This document shows, in pieces, positions 1-7,995 of a stretch of DNA of 64,000 bases. The position numbers were made by a program, and so were the translations under genes. Origin of the DNA: Clostridium kluyveri DSM 555 (GTDB taxonomy: Bacteria > Bacillota > Clostridia > Clostridiales > Clostridiaceae); the NCBI RefSeq assembly GCF_000016505.1, contig NC_009706.1, positions 248,001 through 312,000 on the forward strand. Direction: 5' to 3'. Each line of letters opens with the position of its first letter. Within the stretch, counting starts at the first letter, position 1. Below the pieces are notes generated by a model that saw only the letters and a program-made list of their open reading frames with translations, did not search any database and was not told the DNA's origin.

Positions 1-5
1 AGTGA

Positions 6-593
6 TTACCTGTCTTTCTCTGTGCCTTTTTCGGGAGCAGGACGGGCGGCGTTGTCCCGTGCCGCTTGTTTTGCCCCCTCTGCTAGCCGGGCGGCAATGG
101 ATTTACTTTCTCCCGGTTCCCGCATGGGGGCTTTTCTGTCGGGATTGCCGGGAGCCGCCCGAAGCTCATAGTCCGCCATCTGCTTTTCCGTCAGGGGCGC
201 GTCATATACAAGATAGCCCCATGCCAGAAAGCGGCCTTGTTCCACACTTTCCCGCTTATCAAAATTCACAAGATATAATGGGCCGTTCTCCGTTTTAGGG
301 AACGTGCCAATATCCACGGGCCGTTGAGTAGAATAATATCGGTAAGCCGATTTTTCGGATACGCCGTAATCATGCCGATATTCCGAAACACGGTTCTCAT
401 AGTCCCTTGTAGCGGCGGCTTTACTGGTGGTATAGTGTCCCCAATAATAGTCGCGCCTGCCGCTTGCGTCCTCGGTAAACTGCCATGTGGCAAAGGGCTG
501 TACCGCCTGCGGATTTTCCCCAAGAGCAAAACCTCTTTCATTCTCAAAGGCAATGGCCCGTTTGATTTCATATCCTTTTACGTTATCGCTCAT
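6..593 (-). CDS. ICE protein of unknown function
   Basis: About 195 residues, unrecognised. The start is the MSDNVKGYEI methionine at 593 because GGAGGG lies just upstream; a start at 626 has no such site. The protein is soluble, rich in Tyr and Arg, with no signal peptide or membrane segment. Its C-terminus (AEGAKQAARDNAARPAPEKG) closely resembles the tail of the SpoVG-like protein ending at 7446, so the two share a tail module. It is the last gene of the minus-strand ICE operon visible here. The function is unknown; a role accessory to conjugation is inferred only from position. Confidence 0.7.
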   Translation of the reverse strand: MSDNVKGYEIKRAIAFENERGFALGENPQAVQPFATWQFTEDASGRRDYYWGHYTTSKAAATRDYENRVSEYRHDYGVSEKSAYRYYSTQRPVDIGTFPKTENGPLYLVNFDKRESVEQGRFLAWGYLVYDAPLTEKQMADYELRAAPGNPDRKAPMREPGESKSIAARLAEGAKQAARDNAARPAPEKGTEKDR

Positions 594-672
594 TTTTCCC
601 TCCGTTCTCATACATAGAAATGTCACGCTGTTACCCTCAAAAAGCGGGGGTATGAAGCATAGATACCTTTTC

Positions 673-714
673 CTTGAAACCGGGGCCGGAAAGCCCCGGA
701 AATCAAGTTTTTTT
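673..714 (+). terminator. Rho-independent terminator pointing against the ICE genes
   Basis: The plus strand shows a stem CTTGAAACCGGGGC / GCCCCGGAAATCAAG with a 6-base loop, followed by a run of T. It lies in the 141-base gap between two minus-strand genes. It would stop plus-strand, that is antisense, transcripts. On the minus strand there is no T-run after the stem. Confidence 0.6.
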
Positions 715-734
715 CAAGCAAACTTCGTGACACC

Positions 735-1112
735 TTACCCCTTGTTTTTGCGCCTGTGCCGCTGTTGGCGGCGGCGGTCTGCTTCGCGTTTTCCTTTCCG
801 GCGGCAGGCTTCGGAACAATAGGTCTGACTGGTGACAGGAAGATAGGCCGCACCGCAGACCGGGCAGGTCTTACGGGAAAGCACGGCGGGGGTTCCTGCT
901 AAATTGGCTTCCAGTACCGGATCAAGCGGAAGCACGGCCTTTTGAAAATACTTGCAGTATGCGCCCGTCCAGCATTTATCCAGCATGTAACAGCCGCCGT
1001 AATCAAGGGGCAGACAGCCGTATTCCGGGTCATAGTTGGCGCACATACCTGTTACCAGCTTGCGGATTGCGGCACGTTCCCGGCGGGTCAGTTCGCGGGA
1101 ATCGGCACTCAT
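735..1112 (-). CDS. Cysteine-rich VLP domain protein
   Basis: About 125 residues, resembling the Cys_rich_VLP family of Firmicutes conjugative elements. It begins MSADSRELTRRERAAIRKLV, has a first cysteine group (C-ANYDPEYGCLPLDYGGCYMLDKC) and a second CPVCG...CSEACRRKGKREADRRRQ group, like a treble-clef zinc finger followed by a basic tail. The start at 1112 overlaps the stop of the preceding gene as ATGA, so translation is probably coupled. The longer reading frame upstream only runs through the palindromic repeat. A DNA- or RNA-binding role in the element is inferred from the zinc-finger-like and basic sequence. Confidence 0.78.
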   Translation of the reverse strand: MSADSRELTRRERAAIRKLVTGMCANYDPEYGCLPLDYGGCYMLDKCWTGAYCKYFQKAVLPLDPVLEANLAGTPAVLSRKTCPVCGAAYLPVTSQTYCSEACRRKGKREADRRRQQRHRRKNKG

Positions 1113-1321
1113 AGGTCTGACTTCGGGCCAAGTTGGCCCGAAGTTCCCTCCCTTTGCGGCAAAATCAAATTCCGGTAGCAAACGCCCACACAAACAGAGC
1201 CGTTCCAATAACTGCAATCCCGGCAGGGGGAGCCTTTCGGCGGCTTGCGCGCCGGAGCCGGGCGGCAGGGGCGGGGCCTTTCTTTCATCATTTTTTCATA
1301 GGGGCTGTTTGTGAAATTCAT
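1109..1321 (-). CDS. Small Cys-rich ICE protein with repeat-encoded C-terminus
   Basis: 70 residues. I accept it as a gene because both ends overlap real neighbours as ATGA: its start with the DUF4366 stop (1318-1321) and its stop with the Cys-rich VLP start (1109-1112). The middle holds CRDCSYWNGSVCVGVC, four or five cysteines that could bind a metal. The last residues, GTSGQLGPKSDL, are the translation of palindrome copy 1. The function is unknown. Confidence 0.6.
   Translation of the reverse strand: MNFTNSPYEKMMKERPRPCRPAPARKPPKGSPCRDCSYWNGSVCVGVCYRNLILPQREGTSGQLGPKSDL
1120..1144. repeat. 25-bp palindrome, copy 1
   Basis: Arms ACTTCGGGCCAA and TTGGCCCGAAGT around a single G, with no mismatches. 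It lies inside the 3' end of the 70-residue gene, in frame as TSGQLGPKS, and 8 bases before the next start codon. Confidence 0.95.
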
Positions 1322-1995
1322 GCGTCCTCGTCCTCCCCGGTATCAGACTCCTCCCCGTCTACTTCCCACGGCGGGGTATCGTCCTCCTGTTCGTCATAGG
1401 GGTCGGCTTCGTATTCGTCAAATTCGTCCTCTGCCAAAGCGGCCTGTTCCTGCTTCGGGCGATAAATCTTGAAGTAATATCCGGCCCCGCCGCCAATAAC
1501 TACAACCGCCAGCACCAGTAAGAGCATTTGGGTATCGCTTTTTTGCTCCGGCTCCGTAGAGGTTTCGGAAGAAGTTTCAGAGCTTATATCCGTTTCAGAA
1601 TTGCTTTCCGGTTCGGGAGTGGACACAACGGCGGTTTCATTTTCCTCTGTATCCTCGGACTTCTCCGCAAGAGCCAGCAGGTCTTTTTCCGTCACGGCGT
1701 TCAGGAAATATACGTTATCCTGTTCGCGCTGAAGGTCAATCACAAGATAAAATACATTTTCGTCCGGGGTGGTAATGGTATAAAATTGCTTGCCGTCCTC
1801 GTCCGTGGCGGTATTGACTACCGTTCCCGTTCCGGCAGGGGTAAAGGGATTGGGGGCACTGGTTGTTTCAGAAGTAGCAGGGGCTTCCGTTACTTCCGGG
1901 GTTTCCTCACCGCCGCTGGCGTAGGCCATGGTGCTAAAGGAAAAGGTCATTAAAAAAACGGCGCACAGCGCCGCCATCATGCGAAATTTTCTCAT
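1318..1995 (-). CDS. DUF4366 membrane-anchored ICE protein
   Basis: 225 residues. An N-terminal signal peptide (MRKFRMMAALCAVFLMTFSF...AYASG) is followed by a Thr/Glu-rich stretch, a small folded part (GKQFYTITTPDENVFYLVIDLQ), a Ser/Glu/Thr-rich stalk, one transmembrane segment (MLLLVLAVVVIGGGAGYYF, about residues 155-175) and a very acidic cytoplasmic tail. This is the DUF4366 layout found beside DUF4315 and the NlpC/P60 protein in CTn4/Tn1549-type elements. Its start overlaps the DUF4315 stop by four bases. A place in the mating channel at the cell surface is inferred. Confidence 0.85.
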   Translation of the reverse strand: MRKFRMMAALCAVFLMTFSFSTMAYASGGEETPEVTEAPATSETTSAPNPFTPAGTGTVVNTATDEDGKQFYTITTPDENVFYLVIDLQREQDNVYFLNAVTEKDLLALAEKSEDTEENETAVVSTPEPESNSETDISSETSSETSTEPEQKSDTQMLLLVLAVVVIGGGAGYYFKIYRPKQEQAALAEDEFDEYEADPYDEQEDDTPPWEVDGEESDTGEDEDA

Positions 1996-2261
1996 TCTTC
2001 GATTTCCTCCTTTTTCGATTCGTCATGTACTGTGGACTTCGGGCCAAGTTGGCCCGAAGTGGCGCCGCCTGCCTTTGCCGCTTTCAGCAGGTCGGCAAGG
2101 TCGGTCAGGGAAATATCCATACCACGCACCGCGTCCACGATTTCCAGATTTTCAAGCTCGGTTTTCTGCTTTTCCAGCTCCCGCAGCTTCGTTTGAAACT
2201 CATTGATTTTTTCCTTTGTTTTCTGTATGTCCTTGCTTACACGCTCAATTTTCGCGTTCAA
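1992..2261 (-). CDS. DUF4315 coiled-coil ICE protein
   Basis: 89 residues. The N-terminal half is a charged coiled coil (IERVSKDIQKTKEKINEFQTKLRELEKQK), typical of DUF4315 proteins in conjugative elements. Near the C-terminus ATSGQLGPKS is palindrome copy 2, read in frame and followed by an acidic tail. It is coupled to DUF4366 through an ATGA overlap. GGAGTGG sits a few bases before the start. The exact role is unknown. Confidence 0.82.
   Translation of the reverse strand: MNAKIERVSKDIQKTKEKINEFQTKLRELEKQKTELENLEIVDAVRGMDISLTDLADLLKAAKAGGATSGQLGPKSTVHDESKKEEIEE
2036..2060. repeat. 25-bp palindrome, copy 2
   Basis: Perfect canonical copy inside the DUF4315 gene, in frame as TSGQLGPKS, in a low-complexity part near the C-terminus. 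Confidence 0.95.
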
Positions 2262-2285
2262 AAAACCACTCCTTTCAAAACGGGC

Positions 2286-4265
2286 CTATAACCGGCCCAT
2301 TGCATAAAAATGTTCCGTCCAGTAATTGGTGTCCATACGGGCGTACTGAACGCCGCCGCTGGCACAATGTAGCATCATATTCCCGCCTACATAGATTCCA
2401 ACGTGCGACACAGGCCCGGAACTGTCGTAGGTTCCCGTAAAAAAGATAATGTCGCCGGGTTTTGCTTCGGAGCGCGGGATCTTCGCACACTGGTTAAAAA
2501 TGCCCTGCGCGGTTGTCCGGCTCATGGGATATACGCCGGACTGATCCAGCACATAGCACACAAAGCCCGAACAGTCAAAGGAAGTGGAGGGAGAAGCACC
2601 GCCCCAAACATAGGGATAGCCTAAATATTTTTCCGCTTCGGCAATCAGGGCGGCAAATTCCGGGTCGGCCAGAGCTTCCGGCGGTATGTCGTAATCGGTG
2701 TATTCGCCAGGGTGAACGTAGATATTGCCCTCAAAGAGATAAGGGCGGTTGCCTTTGGTCTTTTGGTAGATAAGGTAGCGTTCCGTCTGCTCCGGGTCGA
2801 GATTGGCAAGGGCCACGGCTCCCAATGACTTATTTTTCAAAGACACATTGAGGATATAGTAATCGTAGGGAACCTCGTAGGTGTCGGTATGGGTTTCGCC
2901 GTTTTCGTCCGTCCATGTGTCGGTTTCCGTGCGGTAGCGTACCTCCACCGTTTCCGTGATGGTCAGAATATACTGTTGCCCGAACAGGGCTTTCAGTTCT
3001 ACCTGTACCTGTGCCGGGGTGTAGCCGCCGTATTTGGCGGTAAGATAGGAAGCCAGTTCAAAGGGGTCGTGCCCGATTTCGTCAACGGAATAACGGTACT
3101 CGTCATAGTTCGGATAATCCCGTTCTATTCGGGAGAGCCGTTCCCGCAAATCCTTTTCCAGCTCGGTATAATTTTCTTCCACGGCTTCAATATCGTTGTC
3201 CGACGAACCGTAGGAAGTGCCGCCCACAACGCTAATCAGTCCGTTTCCAATGGTGGTGATTCCCGCTATGCAGGATTGCAGAATCACAATCAGCAGGAAC
3301 AGCACCAGACCAAGCAATATAACTTTGGGATTGCTTTTTACAAAGGCCGCAACCGTCCGGGCTACTTTTTCCGTGAATCTCACCGCTTTTTTGCCCTGCT
3401 TTGCCGCTTCCTTTGCCTGCTTTCGATACTGCTTTTTCAGCCTTTGCTTCTGCCAGAACCGGGAAACCGGATTGCTTTGCAGGCCCGGATTCTCTTTAAC
3501 AAGCTGGCGGTAGGTGTAATCGGCCCTTGCACTGATATGTTTGTTTTCCCACTTGCGAACCTGCCGGGCGGGTCGGGTGCGGATACGGTGCTTGATGAAG
3601 CGTGTACCGCCCCGAACAAGGTGTTCCCCGGCAAGCTCGGTTTTGTGGACGGCTTCCGTGCCCGCATTTTCATGCTCCACCTGATGAATTTTCCCATGCA
3701 CATACCACCACGATTGGTAACGGGCGGCGCGGCTAATGGTTTTTACCGGGCCGGGCTTTTTCGGGGGCTTCTGTGCCGCCAATTTCTCACGGGCGGTATT
3801 CAGCTTTTCACCGCTCTTTTCCATACGGAGCTTTGATTTCTCCATACGCTTACCGTCTTGCGCCGCCTTTTTGTTGGTAGAGCCATCACGGGAAGCGGAT
3901 TCGTCGCCGGGCGGCGGCTCACCGTCACACCGCAGGCGTTCAGAGGGTCGGGGCTTCTTGCTGTCCTGCCGGAGCTTTCCCGACTTCGGGCCAAGTTGGC
4001 CCGAAGTGGCAGAAGTGCTTTCCACAGATGAAAAAGTGTCGGGGGAGGCTTCATCTTCAAACCGTAGCTTCTTATTTGCCGTGTCAGGCGGAACCGGGCC
4101 AGTGCTGTTTTTAACAGTCGAAGGTGCGTCCGGCGGTGTCATATTGTGGGAGCCGCCCTTTTTCGGTGCAGTCCGCTTTTTGGACTTCGGGCCAAGTTGG
4201 CCCGAAGTTGCCGCCTGTCCCTCAGGCTCAAACCGCAAACGGCCCGACCTGCCCGTATCACGCAT
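2286..4265 (-). CDS. NlpC/P60 peptidoglycan hydrolase of the conjugation machine (CD1108 type)
   Basis: 659 residues. It should cut cell-wall peptide so that the mating channel can cross the envelope. A long disordered, basic N-terminus (about 1-270) is followed by a transmembrane segment (VILLGLVLFLLIVILQSC, about 315-335), an extracytoplasmic region and a C-terminal NlpC/P60 domain with catalytic Cys in DCSGFVCYV, His in VSHVGIYVG and a third polar residue near MLHC. The start at 4265 is chosen because GGGAGG precedes it and it overlaps the end of virB4 by 8 bases. The N-terminal part contains palindrome copies 3 and 4, each read in frame as ATSGQLGPKS. I see only the C40 peptidase, no separate lysozyme domain. 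Confidence 0.88.
   Translation of the reverse strand: MRDTGRSGRLRFEPEGQAATSGQLGPKSKKRTAPKKGGSHNMTPPDAPSTVKNSTGPVPPDTANKKLRFEDEASPDTFSSVESTSATSGQLGPKSGKLRQDSKKPRPSERLRCDGEPPPGDESASRDGSTNKKAAQDGKRMEKSKLRMEKSGEKLNTAREKLAAQKPPKKPGPVKTISRAARYQSWWYVHGKIHQVEHENAGTEAVHKTELAGEHLVRGGTRFIKHRIRTRPARQVRKWENKHISARADYTYRQLVKENPGLQSNPVSRFWQKQRLKKQYRKQAKEAAKQGKKAVRFTEKVARTVAAFVKSNPKVILLGLVLFLLIVILQSCIAGITTIGNGLISVVGGTSYGSSDNDIEAVEENYTELEKDLRERLSRIERDYPNYDEYRYSVDEIGHDPFELASYLTAKYGGYTPAQVQVELKALFGQQYILTITETVEVRYRTETDTWTDENGETHTDTYEVPYDYYILNVSLKNKSLGAVALANLDPEQTERYLIYQKTKGNRPYLFEGNIYVHPGEYTDYDIPPEALADPEFAALIAEAEKYLGYPYVWGGASPSTSFDCSGFVCYVLDQSGVYPMSRTTAQGIFNQCAKIPRSEAKPGDIIFFTGTYDSSGPVSHVGIYVGGNMMLHCASGGVQYARMDTNYWTEHFYAMGRL
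3983..4007. repeat. 25-bp palindrome, copy 3
   Basis: Perfect copy inside the disordered N-terminal region of the NlpC/P60 gene, in frame as TSGQLGPKS. Confidence 0.95.
4184..4208. repeat. 25-bp palindrome, copy 4
   Basis: Perfect copy near the 5' end of the NlpC/P60 gene, about 57 bases after its start codon, again in frame as TSGQLGPKS. It is close to the overlapping virB4 junction. Confidence 0.95.
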
Positions 4266-6621
4266 TTTGGGCCTCCCTGATGTCCTCCGGGCGGGTGGTA
4301 AGCAGATTGTAGATTTCACCACGGGGGAAACGGTCTACAAAGGGAATGGTGGTATTGCCGAAGAACAAAAGCCCCTCCCCGGAATTGCTGTGGGCGATAT
4401 AGGATAGCTGATGTTCTGATATGCCAAGCTGTTTGGCGAGGATTGCCCGGTCGCCCTGCGCCTGTGACAGCAGTATCATAAAGTCGCTGTTTTCCAAGAT
4501 GTTTTCGATTTCCCGGCTGGCTAAAAGGTCTTTCACATTCTGTGTAAGCGCGCTCGGCACACAGCCCTTTTTACGAAGCATTTTCCACTCACGCACAAAA
4601 TAGCTGGCGCTCAATGCGTCCTGCAACAAAATATGAAATTCGTCATAGTAGCACCAGGTCGCAAGACTTCTGGAAAAATTCTCGTCTACCGCCTGTGTCA
4701 CCAGCTCGTTTGTGATGTGCATGGCGATTTTGCGTAAGTTTTCGCCCATGCTTTTCAGCACGATACAGGTAATGCGGTTGTCGGTCTGCACATTGGTAGG
4801 GTGGTTGAACATATTGAGGGAGCCGGTGCAGTAAAGCTCCAATGCGGTTGCAATCCGTCTGGCTTCCGGTTCAGGTTGCTGGCACAAGCTTTCATACAGG
4901 TCTTGCAGAAGCGGCATTTTCCCGTCCCCGATTCCAAGGGCAAGCTCCCGGTACACCAGCCGCACACAACGGTCAATCACCGTTTTTTCAATAGGCTGTA
5001 AGCCCTCCTTGCCGCCGATAATCAGTTCGCATAAGGACAATAAAAAATCCGCTTTCATAGAAAGCGGGCTGTCCTCTCCGGCTAAGTTCAGTTTTAAGTC
5101 CATTGGGTTGATGTTATGGGGGCTGTCCGGCGATATTTCTATGACCTCCCCGCCAAGCCGCCTGACCAGCGGGGCGTATTCGCCCATTGGGTCTACCACG
5201 ATAATGCGGTCTTTGGTGGCAAGAAACACGTTGATTAGCTCACGTTTTGCGGCAAAGCTCTTGCCGGAGCCTGTACTGCCAAGATACAGGCCGTTGGCAG
5301 ATTTCAGCTTTTTGCGGTCTGCCATAATGACGTTATGGGAAAGGGCGTTCATGCCGTAATACAATGCCTGCCCGTCCATGCGAAGCTCCTGCGTCATAAA
5401 GGGAACGAAAATAGCGGTGCTTGAGGTTGTCATGCCCCGCTGTATCTCGATTCCGTTGTACCCAAGAGGGAGCGAGGACATAAAGCCCTGTTCCTGCTGA
5501 AAATCCAGCCGTTTGAGAAAGCAGTTATATTTCTGCGTAATGCCCGATACCGTGAAAATGTCATTTTCCAACTGCTGGCGGGTGGGGGCTGTATTCACCA
5601 CAAGGAACGTAAGCAGAAACATTCGCTCGTTCCGGCTCTGTAAATCTGCCAAGAGTGCCGCCGCGTCCTTGCTGTATGTCAGTAAATCCGGGGGAAGTAT
5701 GTCAATATCATATCCGGCCCGTGCGGCTTTTTTCTGCTCGTCCATTTTCATACGGTCTATGTCGGTCAGCTTTGCCTTGACCGTTTTCACCGCTTTGGTC
5801 TGGTCTACTGTCTGGATATGCAGGGTGATGGTCATTTCCGCGTCCACTTCCAAAAGCTCCGCTAACAGCTTATCGGAAAGCTCAGAAGCCATAATCTGCA
5901 TATACAGAGCCGCGCCCCATGTGGTTCCCACACGAAAGGCGCGGCTTTGGCGAAAGTCAAAGGAAGTGGGAGCAATAAAGTCCTTTGTCCCCATGCCTGT
6001 TTTGGGTATCATATCCCATGAAAAGCGGAACGGCTCCCGCCCTCCGGGGTGAAGCTGGCTGTGCAGCACTTCCAAGCGTTCCCGCCCGGAAAGGGTTGCC
6101 GACTGTACGCCAAGTTTCTTGAAGTTCCCCACAATATCCGCTTCGATACGCTCCAAGCGGGGTCGTGCCGCCGCGATCCCGTTCGCATTGATACCGAACG
6201 TAATGTATTTGGAACGGACAATGCCGTTGTTGCTTTTGGCAATCTGGTTTTCCAGCATGGCGGTAAATTCGCCTCGAATACTGTTGAAATCGTCGTCCTG
6301 CGGGGATATATTCACGCTGTAACGATTCTCCGGGCGGGAACGGTGATTGATAAAGGATAGCTGAAAGGGCAAGGCACTGTCAAAGTAATTGAGAAAGCCG
6401 CAATAGCCGTCAAAAATAGTGCTTTGGTCATCACTGGAAGCCACGGCGTAGTTAATATCCTCATAGGAAAGGGTCTTTGTATAGTAGCCCTCCCGCACCT
6501 TGCAGATACCGTCTTTCAGCATTTCCTTGTAGGGAATGGTCTGCTGTGCCGACTGCGGCCCGCGCTTTTTAGGCTTTCCACTTTTTACGGGAACGGGTGG
6601 GCGTTTTGTTTTTTGTGCCAT
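4258..6621 (-). CDS. virB4: VirB4-like conjugation ATPase (CD1110 type)
   Basis: 787 residues, full length for the family. It is the cytoplasmic ATPase that powers assembly of the type IV secretion channel. Walker A GSTGSGKS is at residues 448-455; Walker B lies near 660 in TWCYYDEFHIL. The N-terminal half carries the usual VirB4/TraE region and a basic Pro/Lys-rich leader. The start at 6621 has AAAGGAGG eight bases upstream and lies inside the 3' end of the PrgI gene (53-base overlap). The 3' end overlaps the NlpC/P60 gene by 8 bases. I see no broken motif. Confidence 0.93.
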   Translation of the reverse strand: MAQKTKRPPVPVKSGKPKKRGPQSAQQTIPYKEMLKDGICKVREGYYTKTLSYEDINYAVASSDDQSTIFDGYCGFLNYFDSALPFQLSFINHRSRPENRYSVNISPQDDDFNSIRGEFTAMLENQIAKSNNGIVRSKYITFGINANGIAAARPRLERIEADIVGNFKKLGVQSATLSGRERLEVLHSQLHPGGREPFRFSWDMIPKTGMGTKDFIAPTSFDFRQSRAFRVGTTWGAALYMQIMASELSDKLLAELLEVDAEMTITLHIQTVDQTKAVKTVKAKLTDIDRMKMDEQKKAARAGYDIDILPPDLLTYSKDAAALLADLQSRNERMFLLTFLVVNTAPTRQQLENDIFTVSGITQKYNCFLKRLDFQQEQGFMSSLPLGYNGIEIQRGMTTSSTAIFVPFMTQELRMDGQALYYGMNALSHNVIMADRKKLKSANGLYLGSTGSGKSFAAKRELINVFLATKDRIIVVDPMGEYAPLVRRLGGEVIEISPDSPHNINPMDLKLNLAGEDSPLSMKADFLLSLCELIIGGKEGLQPIEKTVIDRCVRLVYRELALGIGDGKMPLLQDLYESLCQQPEPEARRIATALELYCTGSLNMFNHPTNVQTDNRITCIVLKSMGENLRKIAMHITNELVTQAVDENFSRSLATWCYYDEFHILLQDALSASYFVREWKMLRKKGCVPSALTQNVKDLLASREIENILENSDFMILLSQAQGDRAILAKQLGISEHQLSYIAHSNSGEGLLFFGNTTIPFVDRFPRGEIYNLLTTRPEDIREAQNA

Positions 6622-6964
6622 TGGGTGAAACCTCCTTTCCGGGGTTACTTAGATAGGAATAGAAATTCTGTGTCTGATAGGGGCGTGTGCGGGGCCATAG
6701 GAATTTGGAGCGGACAATATTACGCACCACCTTTTCCAGCGGCTGTCCGTCACGCTCATACATGGCAATGAGAAAACAAGGGAGCATAAAGGTAATCATT
6801 AAGAGCATGGCCCCGGTATTGCCAATGGCGGTACGGGTAAAAAGATAAGGCGGAATCCCGACTACCGCCGCCGCTCCGAAGCATAGTAGCTGGCGTTTGG
6901 TGAGATTGAACGCCACTTTGGTTTTTATTTTTGATAAATCATTTGGTACGCTTACATAGGCCAA
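6569..6964 (-). CDS. PrgI-family membrane protein of the conjugation module
   Basis: 131 residues with a TTG start at 6964, preceded by GGAGG with 8-base spacing. Translation gives MAYVSVPNDLSKIKTKVAF, the usual PrgI beginning. Two hydrophobic segments (LLCFGAAAVVGIPPYLF and MLLMITFMLPCFLIAMY) make it an inner-membrane protein of the VirB3-like class that normally sits directly before virB4, as it does here. The tail is Lys-rich. The longer reading frame up to 7087 only crosses palindrome copy 5 and has no ribosome site. Confidence 0.88.
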   Translation of the reverse strand: MAYVSVPNDLSKIKTKVAFNLTKRQLLCFGAAAVVGIPPYLFTRTAIGNTGAMLLMITFMLPCFLIAMYERDGQPLEKVVRNIVRSKFLWPRTRPYQTQNFYSYLSNPGKEVSPNGTKNKTPTRSRKKWKA

Positions 6965-6983
6965 TGAAAAATCCTCCTTTCTG

Positions 6984-7008
6984 ACTTCGGGCCAAGTTGA
7001 CCCGAAGT
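6984..7008. repeat. 25-bp palindrome, copy 5 (one mismatch)
   Basis: ACTTCGGGCCAA then TTGACCCGAAGT: a G to A change in the right arm. It lies three bases after the stop of the DUF7007-like gene and directly before the AAAGGAGG of PrgI. Confidence 0.93.
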
Positions 7009-7011
7009 TGA

Positions 7012-7407
7012 TTATCGTTCTGCATTGTGGATAGGAACCGTCTGCCGTGCCGGGGTCTTTTCCAGTCCAGCCTGCCGTACCCGCCAATAGTCCGGGTTAT
7101 GTTCCCGGAGCGACTTATTGATGTTTTCCTCAAAAGCGGCCTTGTCTTTTATACGGTCTGGAACCGCCCACAGCTTTTTATCCAAAAGCTCCCGCAGGGC
7201 AACATCTTCCTGCGTATCTTCCTCAAAACAGAGAAAACCACTGTGACGAAAGCCGCACTTGATAGCGGCAGGAGAAAGCACCGCCGCCATATCCTTTGCA
7301 ACCATTGTGCCGCCATGACTGGCGGTACTCACAAGAAACACGCCGGGGCAAAGAATATCACAGGTCTGCACCTTGCCCCACGGCGATTGTTCCGGTTGTT
7401 GATACAT
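7012..7407 (-). CDS. DUF7007-like ICE protein
   Basis: 131 residues, soluble, beginning MYQQPEQSPWGKVQTCDILCPGVF and containing STASHGGTMVA and FEEDTQEDVALRELLDKKLW. It resembles the DUF7007 proteins of clostridial conjugative elements, but I rely on memory of the family for this name. It ends TVPIHNAER-stop, the tail shared with other genes that precede a palindrome. AAAGGAG lies before the start at 7407. The function is unknown. Confidence 0.65.
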   Translation of the reverse strand: MYQQPEQSPWGKVQTCDILCPGVFLVSTASHGGTMVAKDMAAVLSPAAIKCGFRHSGFLCFEEDTQEDVALRELLDKKLWAVPDRIKDKAAFEENINKSLREHNPDYWRVRQAGLEKTPARQTVPIHNAER

Positions 7408-7421
7408 AAAAACTCCTTTCC

Positions 7422-7446
7422 ACTTCGGGCCAAGTTGGCCCGAAGT
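7422..7446. repeat. 25-bp palindrome, copy 6
   Basis: Perfect copy. Its last base is the first base of the stop codon of the SpoVG-like gene (minus strand), and it is followed directly by the GGAAAGGAG of the next gene. Confidence 0.95.
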
Positions 7447-7907
7447 TACCTTTCTGCATTTTTGGCTTTACCTGTCTTTACCGGAGCAGGCCGGGCGGCG
7501 TTCTCCTGTGCCGCCTGTTTGGATCCCTCCGCAAGCTGTTTCGGGATAGACTGCTTTTCGGGGGAAGCAATGGCAGCGGCGCGGGTCTGCAACTTTTCAA
7601 GCTCTGCATGGTAGGCCGCTGTCACGGCTTCGGTCAGCTCGGCGCGAAATTCCTTTGTGATGGGGCGGGATGTATCCCGGTAGCCGGTCTTGCTGGTCTT
7701 ATCCGGCTTGCTCGGCATACCTACAAAAATGCCCTTGTCGTTCTGCAAAATCTTGAAATCGTCAATCACAAAGCAGTCGTTCAGTTTCAGACTGGCAAAG
7801 CCTACAAGGTTGCCCTTTGGCTCAATGAGCCGGGCGGTAACGTCCAGTTTCAGCGGCAAAGCCGCCTGTTCTGTTTCCTGCGGAGCTGTTGTTTTTTCGT
7901 TGCTCAT
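7446..7907 (-). CDS. SpoVG-like ICE protein
   Basis: 153 residues. The central part (KLDVTARLIEPKGNLVGFASLKLNDCFVI...GIFVGMPSKPD) matches SpoVG, a small nucleic-acid-binding regulator, and continues into an extension with a helix (RAELTEAVTAAYHAELEKLQTRAAA). The start at 7907 (MSNEKTT) follows GAAAGGAG. The tail AEGSKQAAQENAARPAPVKT...NAER resembles that of the protein at 6-593. SpoVG-type genes are common passengers of such elements. Which DNA or RNA it binds is unknown. Confidence 0.82.
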   Translation of the reverse strand: MSNEKTTAPQETEQAALPLKLDVTARLIEPKGNLVGFASLKLNDCFVIDDFKILQNDKGIFVGMPSKPDKTSKTGYRDTSRPITKEFRAELTEAVTAAYHAELEKLQTRAAAIASPEKQSIPKQLAEGSKQAAQENAARPAPVKTGKAKNAER

Positions 7908-7928
7908 AGTAAAAATTTCTCCTTTCTC

Positions 7929-7993
7929 ACTTCGGGACAAGCTCTCACCCCAACAAATCTACGATTTGCCGGGGACCCCGAATGGCCCGAAGT
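7929..7993. repeat. Expanded palindrome, copy 7 (inner hairpin inserted)
   Basis: The outer arms ACTTCGGGACAAG and TGGCCCGAAGT are those of the 25-bp repeat but are separated by about 41 bases. The insert has its own inverted repeat, CCCCAACAAATC / GATTTGCCGGGG around TAC. The whole is a compound hairpin between the virB6 stop and the GAAAGGAG of the SpoVG-like gene. Confidence 0.85.
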
Positions 7994-7995
7994 CG

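Noticed and set aside
2889-3836. Long plus-strand open frame of 315 codons opposite the NlpC/P60 gene
   Set aside because: It lies wholly antisense to a well-supported gene, has no ribosome site and no recognisable domain; high GC content makes such frames common.
3736-4407. Plus-strand open frame containing DFGPSWPEV twice
   Set aside because: The repeated peptide is only the palindrome read in another frame; it is antisense to the NlpC/P60 and virB4 genes.
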